DNA from: Cupriavidus sp. WKF15
GTDB taxonomy: Bacteria; Pseudomonadota; Gammaproteobacteria; Burkholderiales; Burkholderiaceae
Length of the DNA stretch: 64,000 nucleotides
Direction of reading: 5' to 3'
Assembly: GCF_029278605.1 (NCBI RefSeq)
Contig: NZ_CP119572.1
Location: 2,232,001-2,296,000 of the forward strand
The notes under the pieces were generated by a model. That model was not told the DNA's origin. It searched no databases and saw only the letters and a list, made by a program, of their open reading frames with translations. Shown here one piece after another: positions 1 through 9,882 of the stretch; within the stretch, counting starts at the first letter, position 1; every line of letters begins with the position of its first letter. Both the position numbers and the translations under genes were made by a program.

Positions 1-1
1 T

Positions 2-394
2 TCCCACAAGGCAGTTTCCGCCGCGATCGAGTTCGCGCGCACGACCGGGGCCCGGCTGACGCCATATATGTGCGTGGAGGAATATCCCTATGTCCTGTCG
101 ACCGATTCCAGCCACGAGAAGCGTGACGTATTCAAGCAACGTGTCGAGGCTGCCGCCCGGCAGGAGCTGTCGCGCATCGAAGCCGCCGCGGCATTCGCCG
201 GCGTGCCATGCACCGGCCACGTCTCCACGGCTGCCGTACCGTACCGCGGCATCATCAACAGTGCACAGGAGCTTGACTGCGACGTCATCTTCATGGCTTC
301 TCATGGCCGCAGCGGCATCAGTGGCCTGCTGCTCGGCAGCGAGACGCAGAAGGTACTGACGCACAGCACGATTCCGGTGCTGGTCTTCCGCTGA
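2..394 (+). CDS. Universal stress protein (UspA family), 5' end missing
   Basis: The reading frame is open to the left edge of the window, so only the C-terminal 130 residues are present. The end carries the UspA nucleotide-binding signature: A-SH-G, nine residues, then G-S, followed by a terminal strand ending IPVLVFR. The first glycine of the usual G-2x-G-9x-G-S/T motif is alanine here. UspA-fold proteins are cytoplasmic stress proteins, and those with this motif usually bind ATP. The start, promoter and possible tandem Usp domains lie outside the window. An in-frame ATG at 68 exists, but conserved helix residues upstream of it (SHKAVSAAIEFA) show that it is internal. Confidence 0.85.
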   Translation, partial: SHKAVSAAIEFARTTGARLTPYMCVEEYPYVLSTDSSHEKRDVFKQRVEAAARQELSRIEAAAAFAGVPCTGHVSTAAVPYRGIINSAQELDCDVIFMASHGRSGISGLLLGSETQKVLTHSTIPVLVFR

Positions 395-440
395 TACGGC
401 TTCAGTGTCCTGCCCCACCGCCGGCCTCCCCAGCCAGCGC

Positions 441-466
441 TCCGGCATAGCGGCCGCTATGCCGGA
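441..466. repeat. Perfect 26-nt palindrome downstream of the Usp gene
   Basis: Each 13-nt arm (tccggcatagcgg) is followed directly by its exact reverse complement, with a NotI-type octamer at the centre. It lies 47 bases after the Usp stop codon and could fold into a strong hairpin in RNA. No T-run follows, so it is not a classical intrinsic terminator. The only other object between the Usp gene and mutS is the mutS upstream region. Confidence 0.6.
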
Positions 467-663
467 CCGCACCACGATTTCCCCACCTCACGCGCTCCGG
501 CCACAAGCCAGCCTGCGGTAAACTCCTTCCTTTGGCCGCCCGGACACAATCCGGGCCGCATCCGCACGCCGCGGAATCACAGGCCGACGAAGAAACGGCA
601 ACGACCCGCAACGTTGTGCGCAACGCGTTGCCCAGTTGCCGCAAGGCCATGCCAGACAAGGGA

Positions 664-3351
664 ATGCAGGAGAAAATCGAATTGAATCAGGAAGTTGCAA
701 AACCCCTTGCGGAGAAGCACACCCCCATGATGCAGCAGTACCTGCGCATCAAGGCGGACCATCCGGACACCCTCCTCTTCTACCGGATGGGCGATTTCTA
801 CGAGCTGTTCCACGACGATGCCGAAAAGGCCGCGCGCTTGCTCGACATCACGCTGACCGCGCGCGGCAGCTCCAATGGGGTGCCGATCCGCATGGCCGGC
901 ATTCCATTCCACTCCGTGGACCAGTACCTCGCCAAGCTGGTCAAGCTTGGCGAATCCGTGGCGATCTGCGAGCAGATCGGCGACCCGGCCGCGAGCAAGG
1001 GACCGGTCGAGCGCAAGGTCGTGCGCATCGTCACGCCAGGCACGCTGACCGATGCCGCGCTGCTGCCGGACAAGTCCGATACCTTCCTGATGGCCGTGCA
1101 CCAGCAGACCACCCGCCGCGGCGTCAGCAAGACAGGCCTGGCCTGGCTCAACCTGGCAAGCGGCGAGTTGCGGCTGATGGAATGCGAAGCGGCGCAACTC
1201 ACGCGCGAACTCGAGCGCATCCGCCCTGCTGAACTGCTCTATGCGGACGGCATCGAACTGCCGGCCGTTGCGTGCGCGCGTACGCGCCTGCCGGAATGGC
1301 ACTTCGACCAGGACGCCGCCACGCGCCGCCTGCTGGAGCAGCTTGGCGTGGCCAGCCTGGAACCATTCGGCTGCACCGGCCTGGGCGCCGCGATCGGCGC
1401 GGCAGGCGCGCTGCTGAACTATGCGGCCACCACACAAGGGCAGTCGCTGCGCCATGTGCGCGAAGTCAAGGTCGAGCGGGAATCGGAATTCGTCGGGCTG
1501 GACTCGGCCACGCGCCGCAACCTGGAGCTGACCGAAACGCTGCGCGGCGGCGAATCGCCCACGCTGTTCTCGCTGCTCGACACCTGCGCCACCACCATGG
1601 GCAGCCGTGCCCTGCGCCACTGGCTGCATCATCCGCTGCGCGATCCGGCCCTGCCAAGGGCGCGCCAGCAGGCCATCGGCGCGCTGATCGACCATGGCAT
1701 CGAGGACCTGCGCGGCGCGCTGCGCAAGCTCGCCGACGTAGAGCGCATCACCTCGCGCCTGGCGCTGCTGAACGCGCGCCCGCGCGACCTGTCGTCGCTG
1801 CGCGATACGCTGCGCGCATTGCCCCACGTGCGGGCCTGCCTCCAGGCAGAGCCTGACAGCTCGCTGCTGTCGCTGACGCTGGCCGAGCTTGGCGTGCCCC
1901 ATGCCTGCCTGGACCTGCTCGTCTGCGCTGTCGCGGAAGAGCCCGCCACGGTCATCCGCGACGGGGGCGTGATCGCGCGCGGCTACGACGCCGAGCTGGA
2001 CGAGTTGCGGGATATCTCGGAGAACTGCGGCCAGTTCCTCGTCGACCTGGAAGCCCGCGAGCGCACGCGCACGGGCATCGCCAACCTGCGCGTGGAATAC
2101 AATCGCGTGCACGGCTTCTACATCGAAGTCACCAATGGCCAGGCCGACAAGGTGCCGGACGACTACCGCCGACGGCAAACGCTGAAGAACGCCGAGCGCT
2201 ACATTACGCCCGAGCTGAAGGCCTTCGAGGACAAGGCGTTGTCGGCACAGGACCGGGCGCTGGCACGCGAGAAGCAGCTCTATGACGGCCTGCTTCAGGC
2301 GTTGCTGCCGCATATCGGCGAACTGCAGCGCGTGGCCGGTGCGTTGGCGCGTCTTGACGCGCTGGCGGCCCTGGCCGAGCGCGCCCAAACGCTGGACTGG
2401 TCATGCCCCGAGCGTGTCCCAGAGAATGTGATCGACATCGTGCAGGGCCGCCACCCGGTGGTGGAAGGCCAGCTGGCCGCCGAATCGGTGCCCTTCATCG
2501 CCAACGACTGCCAGCTGAACGAGGCACGCAAGCTGCTGCTGATCACCGGCCCGAACATGGGCGGCAAGTCGACTTTCATGCGACAGACGGCACTGATCGT
2601 GCTGCTCGCCTGTGTCGGTGCCTACGTGCCGGCCCGGCGTGCCGTGATCGGCCCGGTGGATCGGATCTTCACGCGCATCGGCGCGGCGGACGACCTGGCC
2701 GGCGGACGCTCCACGTTCATGGTGGAGATGACCGAGGCGGCTGGCATCCTGCACCATGCCACGCCTGCCAGCCTGGTGCTAATGGACGAGATCGGCCGCG
2801 GCACCTCGACGTTCGACGGGCTGGCGCTGGCCTGGGCCATCGCGCGCCACCTGCTGTCGCACAACCGCAGCCACACGCTGTTTGCGACCCATTATTTTGA
2901 ACTCACGCAGCTGCCGCAGGAATTCCCGCAGGCAGCCAATGTGCATCTCTCGGCCGTGGAACATGGCGACGGCATCGTCTTCCTGCATGCCGTGCAGGAC
3001 GGCCCCGCCAGCCAGAGCTACGGCCTGCAGGTCGCGCAACTGGCCGGCGTGCCCCAACCCGTGATCCGCGCGGCGCGAAAGCACCTGACCTGGCTTGAGC
3101 AGCAGTCGGCCGAGGCCACGCCTACCCCGCAACTGGACCTGTTTGCCCCGCCGCCTGTGCCCGACACCAGCGACGAAGACGAACACGCCGACGCCCCAAC
3201 CCCGGTGCGTGCGGCCTCACTGCCGCCCGAACAGGCAGCCGTGCTCGACGCGCTTGCGGACCTGGATCCGGACAGCCTCACGCCACGGGCTGCCCTGGAC
3301 GCGCTCTATCGGCTCAAGATGCTGGCGGACGAGGCTGTCGACGCCGCATGA
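664..3351 (+). CDS. mutS: DNA mismatch repair protein MutS
   Basis: MutS recognises base mismatches and small loops after replication and, with MutL, starts methyl- or nick-directed repair. The product is about 895 residues. The N-terminal mismatch-reading motif F-Y-E is at residues 45-47 in the context GDFYELF, and the Walker A loop GPNMGGKS is near residue 629, followed by ABC-ATPase signatures ([19 protein letters not shown]) and the ATHYFEL switch. The C-terminal tail is the usual Pro-rich linker and dimerisation helix. The frame stays open upstream to a TTG at 532. I chose ATG 664 because homologous N-termini begin near here, but ATG 649 and TTG 682 (with aggag at 667-671) are credible alternatives. 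The stop overlaps the next gene's ATG. Confidence 0.96.
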   Translation: MQEKIELNQEVAKPLAEKHTPMMQQYLRIKADHPDTLLFYRMGDFYELFHDDAEKAARLLDITLTARGSSNGVPIRMAGIPFHSVDQYLAKLVKLGESVAICEQIGDPAASKGPVERKVVRIVTPGTLTDAALLPDKSDTFLMAVHQQTTRRGVSKTGLAWLNLASGELRLMECEAAQLTRELERIRPAELLYADGIELPAVACARTRLPEWHFDQDAATRRLLEQLGVASLEPFGCTGLGAAIGAAGALLNYAATTQGQSLRHVREVKVERESEFVGLDSATRRNLELTETLRGGESPTLFSLLDTCATTMGSRALRHWLHHPLRDPALPRARQQAIGALIDHGIEDLRGALRKLADVERITSRLALLNARPRDLSSLRDTLRALPHVRACLQAEPDSSLLSLTLAELGVPHACLDLLVCAVAEEPATVIRDGGVIARGYDAELDELRDISENCGQFLVDLEARERTRTGIANLRVEYNRVHGFYIEVTNGQADKVPDDYRRRQTLKNAERYITPELKAFEDKALSAQDRALAREKQLYDGLLQALLPHIGELQRVAGALARLDALAALAERAQTLDWSCPERVPENVIDIVQGRHPVVEGQLAAESVPFIANDCQLNEARKLLLITGPNMGGKSTFMRQTALIVLLACVGAYVPARRAVIGPVDRIFTRIGAADDLAGGRSTFMVEMTEAAGILHHATPASLVLMDEIGRGTSTFDGLALAWAIARHLLSHNRSHTLFATHYFELTQLPQEFPQAANVHLSAVEHGDGIVFLHAVQDGPASQSYGLQVAQLAGVPQPVIRAARKHLTWLEQQSAEATPTPQLDLFAPPPVPDTSDEDEHADAPTPVRAASLPPEQAAVLDALADLDPDSLTPRAALDALYRLKMLADEAVDAA

Positions 3352-4391
3352 GTGCTTCAGGTAGCCGGCCCCGCGGCCGGACTCTCGTGCTTGCCGCGTT
3401 GCTGCCGTTGCTGGTGGCCGCGTCGGTGTCCGCCGCGGAGCCTGCCCGTCGCTCGGGCAAGCCCGCACTCGCGCCACCGACCGTCCGCATCGCCTTGCTA
3501 TCGGACCTGCCGCAATGGCCCGCTGCCGAAGAACGCGTGGCTGCCCTGTTCGACCTGCTGGCCGAGCGCAAGCTCGACCTGGTGGTCCACGCGGGCGGCA
3601 TCAAGGGCGATACGGAGTCATGCGGGGATACGGTGCTGCAGGCCCGCCAGCACCTGCTCGACCAGTCGCCGCTGCCGCTGGTGTACGTGCCCGGCGAAAC
3701 CGACTGGGCCGAATGCCACCTGCCGGTCAATGGCAACTTCGATGCCGTGGAGCGGCTCAACCGCCTGCGCGAGCTGTTCTTTCCGGAAGACGCCACACTC
3801 GGCAAGCAACCGCGCACCGTGGTGCGGCAATCGGACCAGGCCATGTTCCGCAGCTTCCGCGAGAACGTGCGGCTCGGCATCGGCAACGTACTGCTGGTCG
3901 GCCTGAATATCCCTGGCGACAACAACCATTACCGCAGCGAAGGGGGCCGCAACGGCGAGTTCGAAGACCGGCGCGAAGCCAACCACCAGTGGCTGGCGCG
4001 CGCGTTCTCGCTCGCCCAGCAGCGCGGCATGGCCGGCATCGTCATTGTCGCGCACGGCGATCCGCAGTTCGGCAATGGCTGGGAGAAGCGCGGCAAGCCG
4101 ACGCTGCTGGACGGCTTCATGCGCCGGCGCCCGCGCGACGGCTACCTGGAGTTCAAGCGTCAATTGCGCGAACTCGCCGGACGCTACCGCGGACAGGTGC
4201 TGCTCGTCCATGCCGGCAGCAATGGCTTCCATACCGACAAGCCGCTGCGCGACACGGCGGGCAAGCCGATGCCGAACTTCACGCGCGTGGCCTTGCCGGC
4301 CGGTACGACGGCGCAATGGACTGAACTGATCGTGACGCCTCAAATATCCTCGCCATTCTCCGTGGTACTGAAGGATGGGGTCGGAGGCTAG
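3348..4391 (+). CDS. Secreted metallophosphoesterase-like protein with altered metal motifs
   Basis: This 347-residue protein has an N-terminal signal peptide (hydrophobic stretch about residues 11-28, cleavage near SAA-EP), so it is probably periplasmic. The order of blocks follows the calcineurin-like phosphoesterase fold: LLSDLPQW (53 is the metal Asp, but the usual His of D-x-H is Pro), AGGIKGD at 82-88 in place of GDxxD, PGETDW at 115-120 in place of GNH(D/E), VAHGDPQ, and a late VHAGSNGFH. Several classical ligands are therefore missing or displaced, and catalysis is uncertain. The ATG overlaps the mutS TGA (ATGA), which suggests translational coupling with mutS. The intrinsic terminator at 4409-4441 ends the pair. 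Confidence 0.7.
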   Translation: MSASGSRPRGRTLVLAALLPLLVAASVSAAEPARRSGKPALAPPTVRIALLSDLPQWPAAEERVAALFDLLAERKLDLVVHAGGIKGDTESCGDTVLQARQHLLDQSPLPLVYVPGETDWAECHLPVNGNFDAVERLNRLRELFFPEDATLGKQPRTVVRQSDQAMFRSFRENVRLGIGNVLLVGLNIPGDNNHYRSEGGRNGEFEDRREANHQWLARAFSLAQQRGMAGIVIVAHGDPQFGNGWEKRGKPTLLDGFMRRRPRDGYLEFKRQLRELAGRYRGQVLLVHAGSNGFHTDKPLRDTAGKPMPNFTRVALPAGTTAQWTELIVTPQISSPFSVVLKDGVGG

Positions 4392-4408
4392 CCGGCAAGC
4401 CGTCAAAA

Positions 4409-4441
4409 GCAAAAAGAGCCGGAAACTCCGGCTCTTTTTGC
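4409..4441. terminator. Bidirectional intrinsic terminator
   Basis: The stem aaaaagagccgga / tccggctcttttt has a short aac loop and is flanked by A- and T-runs, so it can work on both strands. It sits between the convergent ends of the phosphoesterase gene and slyD. Confidence 0.93.
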
Positions 4442-4462
4442 TGAGATCATGACTGCGATGCG

Positions 4463-4987
4463 TCAGTGCAGCGTGTGCGGCGTGTCGTCGTCATCTTCGT
4501 CGACCACTTCGACACCCGATGCGCCGTGCGCATGGCCATGCTGGACTTCCTCGGCCGTGGCTTCACGCACCTCGGACACCTTCAGCCAGAAGCGCAGCGC
4601 CATGCCGGCCAGCGGATGGTTGCCATCGAGCACCACCTTGTCTTCGGCCACATCGGTCACGGTATAGATGACGGAGTCCTCTTCATCGCCATCTTCGGGC
4701 ATGCCTTCGAACTGCATGCCGACTTCGAGCGGCTCGGGGAAACGGTCGCGCGGCTCGACCTTGACGAGTTCGGCGTCGTAGTCGCCAAATGCGTCTTCGG
4801 GCTCCAGCTGCAACTGGGTCTCGAAGCCGGTGTCGTGGCCGTCGAGTGCTTCCTCGATCTTGGGGAACGTGCCATCATACCCGCCGTGCAAGTAGACCAT
4901 GGCCTCGTCCGATTCCTCGATCAGATTGCCTTGCGCATCCGACAGCTTGTACATCACGGACACCACCGTGTTCTTAGCGATTTTCAA
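4463..4987 (-). CDS. slyD: SlyD-like FKBP-type peptidyl-prolyl cis-trans isomerase
   Basis: This 174-residue cytoplasmic chaperone/isomerase speeds prolyl isomerisation and, in characterised SlyD proteins, also binds nickel and helps hydrogenase maturation. The N-terminal FKBP half starts KIAKNTVVSVMYKL. The inserted-in-flap chaperone domain (LEPEDAFGDYD ... MQFEG) follows, then the return to FKBP (VVLDGNHPLAGMAL). The tail is short and His/acid-rich (HGHAHGA, then a run of Asp), a reduced form of the E. coli metal-binding tail. I chose the TTG start at 4987 because GGAG lies 7 bases upstream and homologues begin with MKIAKN; an ATG at 5014 would add nine unconserved residues. It diverges from the next gene with 11 bp between the start codons. 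Confidence 0.92.
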   Translation of the reverse strand: MKIAKNTVVSVMYKLSDAQGNLIEESDEAMVYLHGGYDGTFPKIEEALDGHDTGFETQLQLEPEDAFGDYDAELVKVEPRDRFPEPLEVGMQFEGMPEDGDEEDSVIYTVTDVAEDKVVLDGNHPLAGMALRFWLKVSEVREATAEEVQHGHAHGASGVEVVDEDDDDTPHTLH

Positions 4988-4998
4988 TTCTTGACTCC

Positions 4999-6207
4999 AT
5001 GAACGATTCCGCATTATACGCGCACGCCCTGCCGCCTGGCCCCGTCGATCCGGATGCACCGCTCGGCCTTCTTGGTGGCATGACGCCCGCTGCATTCATG
5101 CGTGATATCTGGCAACGCAAACCGCTTCTGATTCGACAGGCATTTCCCGGAATCGTGCCGCCTGTGTCGCGCGAGGCGCTTTTGTCGCTGGCGGACCGCG
5201 ACGAAGTCGAATCGCGCCTGGTGACGCACTTCCGCAACAGGTGGAAGCTCGAGCAAGGGCCTTTTGCCACCGAAAACCTGCCGTCCCTCAAGACCAAACA
5301 GTGGACCCTGCTGGTGCAGGGTGTCAACCTCCATGATGCAGCCGCGGCGGACCTGATGGGCCAGTTCCGCTTTGTGCCCGACGCACGCCTGGACGACCTG
5401 ATGATCAGCTACGCCACCGACGGCGGCGGCGTCGGCCCGCACTTTGATTCCTACGACGTGTTTCTGCTGCAGGTTTCGGGCCGGCGCCGCTGGCGCATCT
5501 CGTCGCAGACGAAGCTCGATCTGCTGCCGAACCTCCCGCTGAAGATCCTGGCCGACTTCAGCGCCGAGGAAGAATGGATACTGGAACCCGGCGACATGCT
5601 CTACCTGCCGCCACAGTACGCACACGATGGCATTGCCGAAGGCGAATGCATGACCTGCTCGATCGGGTTCCGCGCCCCCGCCTATCGCGAGCTTGCCGGC
5701 CATTTCCTGGCCTGGCTCTCCGAAACGGTGGAAGACAACGAAGACCTCGGCGGCCGCTATGCGGACGCCGGCGAACGCGCGGCAAAGCATCCCGCCCAAC
5801 TGCCCGCGGGCATGGCAAAGGCGGTCGCGCAGCGTCTCAAGGCCCTGCAATGGAACAGCGCGATGGTGTCGGAATTCCTCGGCACCTATCTGTCCGAACC
5901 CAAGCCGACGGTCGAATTCGCGGAAGTGCCCGACATCCCGATGCGCCAGTACGCAAAGCTCGCGCGCACGCATGGCGTCGTGCTGGCACCGGGCTCGATT
6001 GCTCTATATGACGGCACCCATTTCTTCCTGAATGGCGAAGCTTATGAGCCTCCGCCCGAACTGGCGCGCTGGCTGCACAGATTGGCCGATTATCGGCAAC
6101 TCTCCGCTGCGGAAATCAAGGCATGCGCAGAACTGCCTGACCTGCTTGACACGTTCCATCACTGGACGCTGGAGGGCTGGCTGCAGTTGTCATCGGCGGC
6201 ACTGTAA
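4999..6207 (+). CDS. roxA: Cupin/JmjC ribosomal oxygenase RoxA (YcfD family)
   Basis: Family members are Fe(II)/2-oxoglutarate oxygenases. E. coli YcfD/RoxA hydroxylates an arginine of ribosomal protein L16. The 402-residue product shows the N-terminal block LLGGMTPAAFMRDIWQRKPL, the double-stranded beta-helix with the iron ligands H148, D150 (GGVGPHFDSYDVF) and H209 (QYAHDG), the R-R-R-W strand at 162-165, and a C-terminal winged-helix region, as in YcfD. ATG 4999 has no obvious ribosome binding site and its promoter must overlap slyD. ATG 5083 is possible, but the conserved LLGG upstream of it favours 4999. Confidence 0.88.
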   Translation: MNDSALYAHALPPGPVDPDAPLGLLGGMTPAAFMRDIWQRKPLLIRQAFPGIVPPVSREALLSLADRDEVESRLVTHFRNRWKLEQGPFATENLPSLKTKQWTLLVQGVNLHDAAAADLMGQFRFVPDARLDDLMISYATDGGGVGPHFDSYDVFLLQVSGRRRWRISSQTKLDLLPNLPLKILADFSAEEEWILEPGDMLYLPPQYAHDGIAEGECMTCSIGFRAPAYRELAGHFLAWLSETVEDNEDLGGRYADAGERAAKHPAQLPAGMAKAVAQRLKALQWNSAMVSEFLGTYLSEPKPTVEFAEVPDIPMRQYAKLARTHGVVLAPGSIALYDGTHFFLNGEAYEPPPELARWLHRLADYRQLSAAEIKACAELPDLLDTFHHWTLEGWLQLSSAAL

Positions 6208-6243
6208 TAATGCGTAACATTGCAATTCCGCAAATTTCGACGC

Positions 6244-6272
6244 TACACAAGCCGGGAAAACGCGGATATAAT
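6244..6272 (+). promoter_or_regulatory. Candidate sigma-70 promoter of the small lipoprotein gene
   Basis: A perfect -10 hexamer tataat lies at 6267-6272, with tacaca (4 of 6 matches to TTGACA) at 6244-6249, exactly 17 bp upstream. It predicts a leader of about 130 nt ahead of the lipoprotein start, in an unusually AT-rich stretch for this genome. Confidence 0.55.
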
Positions 6273-6346
6273 CAGCGGCTGGCTAGTACTGTGTACCATT
6301 GCATTTGACGGCACCGGGAGAGCCTCTATTTTGCAGTTCAAGAGCG

Positions 6347-6364
6347 ATAATTACCGGTAATTAT
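6347..6364. repeat. Perfect 18-bp palindrome in the lipoprotein leader
   Basis: The sequence ataattaccggtaattat is a perfect inverted repeat of two 9-bp arms. It lies 43 bp before the lipoprotein start and downstream of the predicted promoter, where it could be an operator or a leader hairpin. Confidence 0.6.
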
Positions 6365-6407
6365 TCATCGCCTGTTTTTTTGGTTATTACAAGTTAAAGG
6401 ACGAACA

Positions 6408-6647
6408 ATGAAGAAGTCTCTCCTGATCGCATCGCTGCTGGCCGCTGTTGCTCTCGCCGCCTGCGGCAAGAAGGAAGAAGCTGCTGCCCCGGCCGCTGAC
6501 ACCGCTGCTCCGGCTGCTGCCGCCCCGGCCGCTGAAGCTTCGGCCCCTGCCGCTGCCCCGGCCGCTCCGGCTGCTGAAGCCTCGGCTCCGGCTGCCGAAG
6601 CCTCGGCTCCGGCTGCTGAAGCCTCGGCTCCGGCTGCCAAGCAGTAA
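6408..6647 (+). CDS. Small Ala/Pro-rich lipoprotein with heptapeptide repeats
   Basis: This is a 79-residue predicted lipoprotein. A short signal peptide (MKKSLLIASLLAAVALAAC) ends in a lipobox LAAC with the lipidated Cys at 19, followed by charged GKKEE and then a low-complexity tail of Ala, Pro, Ser and Glu. The heptad EASAPAA occurs four times, three of them in tandem at residues 57-77. The start has a clear AAAGGA ribosome binding site six bases upstream. No catalytic domain is possible at this length. It may be an abundant periplasm-facing linker or small envelope protein. The gene has its own promoter and terminator and so appears monocistronic. I cannot assign a function. Confidence 0.8.
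   Translation: MKKSLLIASLLAAVALAACGKKEEAAAPAADTAAPAAAAPAAEASAPAAAPAAPAAEASAPAAEASAPAAEASAPAAKQ
6576..6638 (+). repeat. Three tandem 21-bp repeats coding EASAPAA
   Basis: Three consecutive near-identical 21-bp units (gaagcctcggctccggctgc plus one base) lie inside the small lipoprotein gene, with only third-position changes between them. Such repeats can expand or shrink by slippage without breaking the frame. Confidence 0.85.
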
Positions 6648-6667
6648 TTGGTTCGTACCAATAAAAG

Positions 6668-6692
6668 AACCGACCTTCGGGTCGGTTTTTTT
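6668..6692 (+). terminator. Intrinsic terminator of the small lipoprotein gene
   Basis: An aaccgacc / ggtcggtt stem with a ttcg tetraloop is followed by a run of T. It lies 20 bases after the lipoprotein stop and before the convergent MBL-fold gene. Confidence 0.93.
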
Positions 6693-6722
6693 ATTTCCCC
6701 GCCACACGCGGAGCGCGCTTCA

Positions 6723-7508
6723 TCAACGGACTGACTGCCAGTCCAGCCCCGCTTCCTGATCCGCCACCAGCACGTCCGTCGGCAAGGCGCCGAGCGCGGA
6801 CGCCAGCGCTGCCGTGGCCAGTTCAACCGTATTGTTCTGCTTGCTGAGGTGTGCCGCGACAACGCGGTTCAGCCCGCCATGGGCCACCTGCGCCAGGATG
6901 CTGGCCGCCACTTCATTGGCCAGGTGACCGAAGTCCCCGCCAATGCGGCGCTTGAGCGAAGCCGGGTAGACTGAGTTGCGCAGCATCTCGCGGTCGTGAT
7001 TGCATTCGAGCACCAGCGCATCGACACCCGCAAGGCGCGCCGTCACATACGGCGTTTCCATGCCGATATCCGTCAACACACCAAGACGCGCATCCCCATT
7101 GGACAGCACAAACTGCAAGGGTTCGCGCGCATCATGCGGCACGGTGTATGGCAATACCTGCAGGCCACCGACGCTGAAGACGTGATCGGCAGCACAGACA
7201 CGCACATCGGCCGCGTTTGCGCCGCGCAGGTGGCATGTCGCCAGCCATGTGCCATGACTGGCATGCACGGCCAGGCCGTGGCGCGCGGCAAAGGCATAGG
7301 CCGAGCCCACGTGGTCGCCGTGCTCGTGCGTCACAAGGATAGCGTCGAGCTGGTCTGGCGTGACGCCCAGGCGCTCCAGGCGCCTGGCAGTCTCGCGGAT
7401 GCCGAAACCGCAATCCAGCAGGATGCGGGTGGTGGTGGTTCCTTCGCGGGATTCGACCAGCAGCGAGTTGCCCTCGCTGCCACTACCAAGAAAGGCAAAG
7501 CGCATCAT
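6723..7508 (-). CDS. MBL-fold metallohydrolase, YycJ/WalJ type
   Basis: This 261-residue metallo-beta-lactamase-fold protein begins FAFLGSGSEGNSLLVES, typical of the YycJ/WalJ/DUF-like branch. The zinc-binding THEHGDH motif is at residues 59-65, and later His/Asp ligands appear in TDIGMET and LECNHD. Relatives are proposed to be exonuclease-like hydrolases, but the substrate of this protein is not known. It is the last gene of the dapA-bamC run, starting 73 bp after bamC. The start could be either of two adjacent ATGs (7508 or 7505). Confidence 0.85.
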   Translation of the reverse strand: MMRFAFLGSGSEGNSLLVESREGTTTTRILLDCGFGIRETARRLERLGVTPDQLDAILVTHEHGDHVGSAYAFAARHGLAVHASHGTWLATCHLRGANAADVRVCAADHVFSVGGLQVLPYTVPHDAREPLQFVLSNGDARLGVLTDIGMETPYVTARLAGVDALVLECNHDREMLRNSVYPASLKRRIGGDFGHLANEVAASILAQVAHGGLNRVVAAHLSKQNNTVELATAALASALGALPTDVLVADQEAGLDWQSVR

Positions 7509-7581
7509 GCCTGCGCCCGCCTCATGGCATGTCCTGCGAACCGGGCCGGATGGCCCGTTCGATCGGCCTGCACACCAGGCG

Positions 7582-8814
7582 TCAGTGGAGTTGCTCGTCG
7601 AGCAGCGAGAGGATGCGCTTGCCGACTTCGCCGTTCTCCGGCTGGCCCGCTTCGTTGAGCACCGTCACGAGCGTACCCGATCCAGTGCCCTTGAGCGCCA
7701 CGCGGTACTTCTTGGCAGTCTTCGCATCATCCGGCTTGGTGAACAGCTTGGAGAAGAAGCCACGGCTGTCGACGCTGGTGCGCGGATCGACATAGCGCAC
7801 GTAGTACAGGCCCTGCGCACGGTCGCGGTCTTCCACGGTGAAGTTCACGCGATCGAGCGACAGGCCCACCGAACGCCAGGCACGGTCGAACGGCTCCGGC
7901 AGTTGCAGCGCCGGAGCGCCGTTGACCTGCGACAGGTACGACTTGCCGGCTGCCGAGGACGTCTCGCCCGCGGCGGCTGCACCAGTTGCCGCCGCACCGG
8001 TTGCTGCTGCAGCTGCGCTGTTGCCGGCCGGCGTCGGGCTCTTGGCCATCCGGTCGGCCTGCTCCTTCTGCACGCCCAGGCGTTGTGCCAGGCGCGAGAG
8101 GAATTCGGCTTCCAGCTCCGGATCGGCCGGACGCGGCGTCCAGACGGTGGTCGACTTGTCGACACCGGTCAGTTGCTCCTGCGCGCCGCGATGGCTGATG
8201 AAGACCTCGAGCGTGCCGTTCTGCGAGCGCTCCACACGCGTGCGGAACTTGTCGCGCTCCGACGTCGAGTACAGGCCGTCGAACACCTTGCCGATGGTAT
8301 TGCGGATGATGTCCTGAGGAATCTTGGCGCGATTCTCCGCCCAGTCGGTTTCCATGATGCCGGTCTCAGGCGAATCCTGGACCAGTAGGAAACCGCTTTC
8401 CTGCCAGAAGCCGCGCAGCGATTGCCACAGCTGGTCGGCACGCATGCCATTGCTGATCACCAGCCAGCGCTGGTTGCCGTCGCGCTCCATGCGGATGCCC
8501 TGCGCCGAAGGCAGGACGTTTTCCGTCGGCGAGGCTTCGCGCGTCTTGGTCGCCTGGCTGTAGTTCGACAGCGTCGACGTGCCGTTCTGGTCGGGCACTG
8601 AGTAGCGGCGATCGCCTTCCAGCTTGGTCAGGTCGGGCGGAATATCGAGCGACGGGGTACGCTTCGAAGCCGACGACTTGTAGTCGATCTTGTCCGGCTG
8701 CATCGCTTCATTGATGCTGCTGCAGCCCGTGATTACGCCTGCGGCAAGCACGGGCACAACCAGTGCGGCGCGGCGGACTTGCATCGCGCCACGGCGGTTA
8801 AGCTTGAGTTTCAT
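7582..8814 (-). CDS. bamC: Outer membrane assembly lipoprotein BamC (NlpB)
   Basis: BamC is a lipoprotein subunit of the BAM complex, which inserts beta-barrel proteins into the outer membrane. The 410-residue product has a signal peptide and lipobox VITGC with the lipid Cys near residue 31, then the unstructured BamC N-terminal segment (IDYKSS, LDIPPDL, YSVP) that in E. coli occupies BamD. Two helix-grip domains follow, joined by a low-complexity Ala/Thr/Gly linker at about residues 260-285 that is longer than in E. coli. I placed the start at ATG 8814 with AGGA upstream rather than GTG 8820. The gene follows dapA by 46 bp, the same pairing (dapA-nlpB) as in E. coli. Confidence 0.92.
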   Translation of the reverse strand: MKLKLNRRGAMQVRRAALVVPVLAAGVITGCSSINEAMQPDKIDYKSSASKRTPSLDIPPDLTKLEGDRRYSVPDQNGTSTLSNYSQATKTREASPTENVLPSAQGIRMERDGNQRWLVISNGMRADQLWQSLRGFWQESGFLLVQDSPETGIMETDWAENRAKIPQDIIRNTIGKVFDGLYSTSERDKFRTRVERSQNGTLEVFISHRGAQEQLTGVDKSTTVWTPRPADPELEAEFLSRLAQRLGVQKEQADRMAKSPTPAGNSAAAAATGAAATGAAAAGETSSAAGKSYLSQVNGAPALQLPEPFDRAWRSVGLSLDRVNFTVEDRDRAQGLYYVRYVDPRTSVDSRGFFSKLFTKPDDAKTAKKYRVALKGTGSGTLVTVLNEAGQPENGEVGKRILSLLDEQLH

Positions 8815-8860
8815 TGACACGCAATCCTAGTTGATGGGAGCGGCACGGGTGCGCCGGAAA

Positions 8861-9745
<885 letters not shown>

Positions 9746-9882
9746 AACGTTAGGGAATTCGGGATGCGAATAACAGGATTGTACCGGAACCGCCGGCCGC
9801 CTCGACCGATGTTCCGACACGGGGTTAAACCAAGCGTATCAACGTGTGAAGCAGCATTCTCGCGGACCAACGGGGCGCCACT

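Noticed and set aside
577-2388. 603-codon open frame antisense to mutS
   Set aside because: High GC content keeps third-position frames open. The protein is low-complexity (Arg, Gln, Ala rich) and matches the shadow of MutS codons.
6541-6640. CRISPR-like repeat array
   Set aside because: The repeats are in-frame 21-bp coding repeats without spacers inside a lipoprotein gene.
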